Assembly: GCA_003260075.1 (NCBI GenBank)
Contig: QLIY01000211.1
Span: 9,208-73,207 of the forward strand
Reading direction: 5' to 3'
Source of the DNA: Phallusia mammillata
Taxonomy: Eukaryota; Chordata; Ascidiacea; Phlebobranchia; Ascidiidae
DNA length: 64,000 bases
A model generated the notes under the pieces. It worked only from the letters and a program-made list of their open reading frames with translations. It ran no database searches and was not told the origin of the DNA. The position numbers were made by a program, and so were the translations under genes. This document shows positions 58,285 to 64,000 of this stretch, piece by piece. Position 1 is the first letter of the stretch. Each line of letters opens with the position of its first letter.

Positions 58285-59477
58285 CGAAGAGCTTAACTTG
58301 TGTATGTTGCGTTGCGTTTTATACCTCCTTATTACCTTGCTCTTGGGCGTTCAAAATCTTGCTAACTTCGGTGATTTTTGCATGTGCGTTTTGCCCTCCC
58401 GCGTAAATGATAACGTGGGTAAGTTTCTATTTATTTTCCCATCACAATGAGCTTTATTTCGTTATGTTCGAGTGTTGCTGCTATTTCATTTGTAACTGTC
58501 CGTTGTCGATCACCTGTTTTTTTGCAAGTTTACCGAAAAGTCTGGGGCTGAAGTGCCGTTAAAAACGCAAAACTGGATTAGGTGTAAGAGAAAGAGAGGG
58601 TTAAGAATCCTTCATTCAAGGTGACGTAAGAACATACAACATAAAACTGAAATGGCAATTTTGGTCGATTGTGATTTTTGACGTTCGATATTGGTGGTCA
58701 CAAAAGTGACCATCAAAGTTTGATCAGCCGTTATTCCTGTTCGCCTTCGGTTGGTATAAAAGTATGAATGTATTCGACTTTACATATGTCATCGGACCTA
58801 GTAAACTTTTACAACCAGCACTTTTTAAAAAAAGGTGTAGCAGAACTTTATACTTGTTGAACGCTTTATTCACAAACATTTTTGTTCGATCGACCAGTTT
58901 AAAGAACTTGGAAACCAAAGTTGGTGTTGCATGTCCAATTCAAACACCGACATTTTTACCTGTAACCCGCAAGTAAGCTGCCCTTCTTTTAAGACGTACT
59001 ACCACAAGTGCATACTTTTCTTTGCCAATTGTCGTTTGTTCAGCAAATATGTCGTTCTGATTAAACGAGGACGTTGACCCGTTGATTTGCTCGCGAGCTT
59101 TTGAATACAACTGTCAATGAAGGTTGCTTAATGTTGTGGACAGGCTCAATTCTAAGACTACTGGACGTAAATCCACTACATGGACATTAGATTGGTACCT
59201 TATGATGCAGTCTTGCTACGTTTAAAGTAATGAAATACAGTTTCTGCAGTAAGCAAGGTAAACTAAACTTGTTTTAAAACACAAAATAGAAACATTTTGG
59301 GAAAACTGTAAAATATGTCCCCGTTGTGATGATGGGAAAGAAGGACAAGACGGGGATACGGGACGACGGAAATACGGAAATCGAGGTCTAAAAGACGGGA
59401 AAAGTGCAAAACTAAAAGAAGGGAGAGGCGGGACTACGGAAAAGTATTTGATCGACGTGACTAAAAGTCGGGACTAG

Positions 59478-59726
59478 GTGAAAGTTCACACGCAGTTCTT
59501 ATAGCGTTAGACGGGACTACGGAAAAGAGTTTGTTAGACATGACTAAAAGACGGGACTGGGTGAAAGTTCATACGCAGTTCTTATAACGTTAGACGGGAC
59601 TACGAAAAAGCGTTTGTTAGACATGACTTAAAGACGGGACTGGGTAAAAGTTCACATACAGTTCTTATAGCGTTAGACGGGTCTGGGAAAGTTCAGTGGC
59701 ACGACACATGTCCGATGCGCGAAAAA
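59478..59726 (+). repeat. 83-bp tandem array, left arm
   Basis: Units beginning GTGAAAGTTC start at 59478, 59561 and 59644, exactly 83 bases apart, each carrying TTAGACGGGACTACGGAAAA and TTGTTAGACATGACT. Degenerate partial units (ACGGGACTACGG) extend back to about 59340. Confidence 0.85.
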
Positions 59727-60834
59727 GGCACAACTGGTTTGACTTGATTGATCGACGTGTCCATATCAAACAATTTGTTGCTTCCTATATCAATGGGTGG
59801 ACTCAAATGTGGGAGTCTAATTTCTTGTCAAATAATGGCCGAAGAATGTGCTATTAACAAAGTAGTCTACAGACTCTTATGCTTGCAATACGCGACCACT
59901 GTATTTGCGTTTGAACACCTGTTGAAAACGGTTGGTGCTTTTTGTAGTTTAAACTTATTACAGCATTTCAATGTCTTGCGTTGCACTCTGCCATTAATGC
60001 TGGTTGTATCTTCGAAGGTTGTAAACAGTAATGCTCCGAAGCTTCGGTTGGCCGAAACAGTTCTGCCGAATACGCTGTTTCGGTTTCGACCCGAACTTTT
60101 TTAGATGGGCTCGGTTCATTACTAGTTGTAAACAATGCAAAGAGAAAGAAGCACGAAACAAACCCAAAAAGTATTCAATTTTTATTTCTGATGTGTCCGC
60201 ATGAAAACTTAAGTACCAGAACACTTTTTTTGGTCAGGTAAGGAGGTGTTGCAAAATATCTGTTTCTCTCGAGTTTTACTTCCTCGCATTTGGCCCAATA
60301 GGTTGGGTTGGTAGTTTGTTTCGAAAAAGTCCGAAAAGCATTCATTCGAGAGCGGAAATATTGGGCAATTACAACCTCAGCTGGTCATAAACGTTAATCT
60401 TTACACTTTTTATTATGACGTTGTCGCATCGCTGGCAATAAACCAAAGCCAGTTACGAGCTTTTATGTCACAGTTTTGGCAAGGGGAATGTTGTTTATTA
60501 TGGAAAAACAATTTAGGAAACCCTCTTAACACAGTCGGGCTATTCCTGTTTGCGTAAGACGGTACTGCTCATGTTTTTACACTAGCTTTGCAAACTTTAG
60601 TTAAAGTTTTCGATTCATTGATTAGTTGAACTTGATGTTTCGTCAGTCGTATTTTCAAGCGTATGTATGGGAGGCAAATTTATTTTCTGAATTAAACTTT
60701 CGCTGGGATTTGTTGTCGCTGTCCGGCCATCAATCTGCAGTTGCGTTTTTTAAGTATTCTTTCAGGGACCGGTCAAAGTAACCACGAAAAGATAAGGAGC
60801 ATGTGCTGCTAAGAATTCAAGAGCAAGAACTGCG

Positions 60835-61275
60835 TGTTCACCCAGTCCCGTCTTGTAGTCATGTCCAACAAACGCTTTTCCGTAGACCCGTCTAATGGTA
60901 TAAGAACTATATGTGAACTTTCACCCAGCCCCGTCTTTTGGTCATGTCAAGCAAACGCTTTTCCGTAGTCCTGTCTGACGGTATAGGAAATATATGTGAA
61001 CTTTCACCCAGTCCCGTCTTTTAGTCATGTCTAACAAAGGGGGGGGGGCACGCTATAGTAATTATATGTAATCTTTCACCCAGTCCCGTCTTTATGTCAT
61101 GTCTAACAAACGCTTTTCCGTAGTCCCGTCTAACGGTATAGGAACTATATGTAAACTTTCACCCAGTCCAGTCTTTTAGTCATGCATGTCTAACAAACTC
61201 TTTTCCGTAGTCCCGTCTAACGCTACAGGCACGGCCTGTGAACTTTTACCCAGTCCCGTGTTTAAGTCATTTCGA
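60835..61275 (-). repeat. 83-bp tandem array, right arm (inverted)
   Basis: The reverse complement of the left-arm unit recurs five to six times, for example GAACTTTCACCCAG at 60915 and 60998, again 83 bases apart. One unit is disrupted by ten Gs near 61040. Confidence 0.85.
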
Positions 61276-62063
61276 AAAAAATAGTGCATCTTGAAATCTG
61301 TTGCAGCATTACTCAGCGTTAACAGAAATCTTCTCGAATAGATTCTGCAAGTCATCGCCCTCTCAAACAGGAAATCAACACAGAAAAACAGTCTTGAGTC
61401 ATGACACAAGGCGTTTCAAAAAGAAAGCGAAACACATGCGTCTCGACATATTGTCGTTCATATGTATTTTATTTTGTGATCGCACTCATATATGCGTCGT
61501 GAAATTCAATATCATTATGGAATGTTTGTCCCCTTAGCTTTAATCGTTAACAAAGTGTAAAGTGTGTGCTTTGTTATTGGTACTGTAATATTACAAATAG
61601 TCGTAATGCCAATATTTATTTGTGCGACCAATCAAAAAGGGTTCCAGTTAAATAGGTTTCAGTTTTTTAGGCAAAAAGCAACCAACCAAGTTAGTGGTGT
61701 GAGTGGGCAGTCATTGATTTGTGGCAGTTTGTCGGTTTCTGTGGTGACTGCTGGTTACAACTGAATCGACAGAAAATATACACTATTTCAACATGTACTA
61801 CTGTTATTACGTTGCAATTAACTTTAAAGGTACGTGCAAATGCAGTGCAATTACTGTAGATTTGCAAACTTTGATACACCCGCTGTAAGTTAGCAACTGC
61901 CAATCATAGTCGGTAAGAAAAAAGCATTTTTTTCTTTACCATGACGATGCAAATAAATCGCGCGTAGTTAGCCTTGGTTGTTTACGCTTTCCGTGAGTTT
62001 ACGGTATTCCTCTGCTTGGCTGGGTTTTGTAGCAGTTACTGAACGTGCAGTATATATTGAGTT

Positions 62064-62215
62064 TGCAAATGTAAATTTACATGTTGCTTTATGGAAGATA
62101 AATAAAGTGATAAAATGGTATTTGGTTTATATATTGAGTTTTTACTGGTTTACATGTTGTTTGCAAATGTAAATTTACATGTTGCTTTATGGAAGATAAA
62201 TAAAGTGATAAAATG
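62064..62215 (+). repeat. 99-bp-offset direct repeat
   Basis: A segment of about 53 bases beginning GCAAATGTAAATTTACATG at 62064 recurs at 62163. It lies 200-350 bases upstream of the AIFM2-like ATG, and each copy includes GATAAATAAAGTGATAAAATG. Confidence 0.8.
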
Positions 62216-62413
62216 TTGTTTGGTTTATGTTGCTAAATACACGTATACTTGTTTTGACAAATCAATAGTTATGTCGGTTTTACAGTTCAAATACTTAATT
62301 GCGTTGGCAACAAATACACTTTGTTCTGCAACAATACCAACAAATACGTATAATTTGTGCAGACGGCATAGACCTACTTACAGGCTAAAACTGTACAACA
62401 ACGACCAGCAGTT

Positions 62414-63638
62414 ATGGGGTCAGGAAGTTCGGTGCCATACCAGGAAAATATGCATGTAGTAGTAGTCGGCGGTGGCTACTGTGGGGCACTGCTGGCGTAC
62501 AAGATAAAAAAGAGTAATTTGTGCAAAGTGACCATGATCGACCCAAAAGACGCAATGGTTCATAGCATTGGAGCTCTACGTTGTGTGGTTGAAGAAGGTA
62601 AGGTATATAGTCTTGTCAGAACCATTAGCCTTTTCAATTTTAAAAATTTTAATATCCATTTATTGCCCTTTATAGACACAAAAGATGGCCTTTTTAGCGA
62701 AACAAAAGTTCTAACATTGCCAACTGATTTTAACTGGAAATAAACATTTCCCAACTTGTGGTATATATAATGAAAAGTCGAAATCGTAGCAAGAATGGTA
62801 ATAGAACAGGGAATAATTCCCTGAATCAATTTACTGAGATTTTTAGTCTTGTAAAGAAATAAAAATCCGACGCAACTATGCCGTAGCCTAAACGTCCAAA
62901 TCAACTTTCAATGGGCAAATGTACTATAATTGCCAATGCCAAAACACACGACAACCACCTACTGTAATTTTTGCGAGTCACTAATCCCCTTCAAACGCAA
63001 AGCACGTATCAATAATTTAGATTGTTGAAGTTGGGCCAGTTGCCAGGTCGGCTTTAAACACTTTGATTGGGACACGAGTCTCTCTCATTGCTTCGAAGGC
63101 ACAGGTGTCAACTTCAATGTAACTCGAAGGCCGCTCTATAACGAGTTTCATGGAAGTAAAAACATGTCAACCAACTATTTAACGTTCTAGAAATCTAGAA
63201 TACGACAGACTAGCCAACAACACGTATTCATTTGTACCAGATTTCACCAAGAAGATTTTTCTTCCCTATGATCAGTTTATTGGCGATTCTTTTAAACGTG
63301 GCAAAGCTGTCGGATTAAACACGGCACAGAAGGAAGTTACGTTGGAAGATGGTACCACGGTAAACTTTAACAAAGAAAAATATCGGAAAAAGTGTGACGT
63401 GATAACATCACATGATCAATTCTTAATTACTTATTTGATGTAAGAAGATTAGGTATTGAGAACCTTATACACTTTTTAAACTGACCGACTTAGTACCTAT
63501 GTCTGGTTTTAGGTCTCCTATACACACTTGGTTATCGCAACAGGTACAAGGGCACCATTTCCAGGCAAAGTCACAGAAGCTTATCCAAATGTCTCCACCG
63601 TGGATGCGCTGAAGATTTACGCCGACTACAGAACCGAA
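62414..63638 (+). CDS. AIFM2: AIFM2/FSP1-like FAD oxidoreductase, 5' part
   Basis: Vertebrate FSP1 (AIFM2) reduces coenzyme Q and vitamin K at membranes and blocks lipid peroxidation. Three exons are seen: 62414-62597, 63199-63359, 63513-63638; the donor at 63639 shows the gene continues beyond the window. The start MGSGSS fits the N-myristoylation rule (Gly2, Ser6), as in vertebrate FSP1. Residues 13-30 hold the Rossmann FAD loop VVVVGGGYCGALLAYKI, then VTMIDPKDAMVHSIGALRCVVE matching the family's DxKDxFxHxxxALR stretch. Exon 3 carries the second conserved block, HLVIATGTRAPFPGK. The NADH-binding domain should lie downstream. Introns are at phases 1, 0 and 0. Confidence 0.88.
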
Positions 63639-64000
63639 GTAAGTGTAACAAGTTCTGTTGTCAGTGTACAGTAGCTTTTTACTTGTTACAGAGACACGAA
63701 CTGTAACAAAAGCGTTAAATTAGCAAAAGCCACATAAAACTATCAAAAATTCTGGATAATAGTTTACATTGCTTTAAACGTGTTGGTTTTAACGAATTAT
63801 ATTAGGTTTAAATGGCCTTTGTAATTTAAATTGAAAACCTAACACAACAAATGACACAATGTTTAAAGTTATAACTAAATTGCAATTGTTTGATATTGCT
63901 ATGCATACATGCATGTTTGACATTTGACAGTATGGTAATTATACAGGCGTGTTGCGTTGATTGCAACAAATCGCAAAAACGTCGCTGGCACGATTGGTGG

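Larger units (their letters stand above)
59340..61275. mobile_element. Foldback-like element with repeat-built arms
   Basis: The two 83-bp arrays face each other around about 1.1 kb of non-repetitive sequence. Long inverted arms made of tandem subrepeats are the architecture of foldback (FB) transposons. No transposase is recognised in the centre and no target duplication could be fixed, so a simple inverted minisatellite remains possible. Confidence 0.45.
58285..62413. other. Intergenic between LGR and AIFM2-like gene
   Basis: Apart from the foldback-like repeat and a direct repeat near 62064, I see no exon with recognisable homology. The frames at 58764-58976 and 59748-60104 have no domain. 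No AATAAA was seen close to the LGR stop. Confidence 0.45.

Noticed and set aside
57686..58450. 254-codon ORF overlapping the LGR C-tail
   Set aside because: An alternate-frame shadow of a real coding exon, with no domain or independent start context.
59748..60104. 118-codon ORF in the centre of the foldback-like element
   Set aside because: No resemblance to a transposase, no motif and no splice context.
59340..61275. CRISPR array
   Set aside because: Adjacent 83-bp units without unique spacers, in an intron-bearing eukaryotic genome.
63954..64000. Fourth AIFM2 exon at the window end
   Set aside because: An acceptor-like CAG is present, but the in-frame translation lacks the expected second GxGxxG region, so it was not called.

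Overview
The window is metazoan nuclear DNA. Every gene is split by GT-AG introns, there are no operon-like ORF blocks or Shine-Dalgarno sites, the background is AT-rich, and introns carry many short inverted-repeat transposons. Compact genes, mostly small introns, a chordate-type LGR4/5/6 receptor with one exon per leucine-rich repeat, and abundant hAT-type MITEs suggest an ascidian tunicate (Ciona-like). That placement is inference, not proof.

Layout, all genes on the + strand. (1) 1-2.9 kb: transposon-rich flank with a MITE at the window edge and a nested hAT pair. (2) 2984-10380 and 11097-16175: two tandem SLC6-type Na+/Cl- neurotransmitter or amino-acid transporter genes, each with 12 exons at identical positions and phases, so a clear gene duplication. 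Each has a one-base frame problem in an A-rich tract near its 3' end. Gene 1 also holds two very long poly-G tracts in intron 10. (3) 16.4-17.35 kb: a hAT MITE with a second 8-bp-TSD element nested in its end. (4) 18352-20994: a six-exon secreted trypsin-like serine protease. (5) 24880-58284: a 16-exon, 33-kb leucine-rich-repeat GPCR of the LGR4/5/6 class (the R-spondin/Wnt-potentiating class in vertebrates). It has about 17 LRRs, a CC hinge, seven TM segments and a ~300-residue tail carrying a DSGIQS motif. Its 13.3-kb intron 2 and other introns host several MITEs. (6) 59.3-61.3 kb: an inverted pair of 83-bp minisatellite arrays, foldback-like. (7) 62414-window end: the first three exons of an AIFM2/FSP1-type FAD oxidoreductase with an N-myristoylation signal.

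The genes do not form one pathway: two transporters, a protease, a Wnt-modulating receptor and a lipid-quinone reductase are neighbours by position only. I found no convincing new multi-gene system. The most distinctive points are the transporters' paired frame breaks and Glu-to-Asp change in TM2, the receptor's DSGxxS motif and long first intracellular loop, the nested transposons with intact 8-bp target duplications, and the foldback-like repeat. No homology search was run. Family calls rest on motifs read directly from the conceptual splices.
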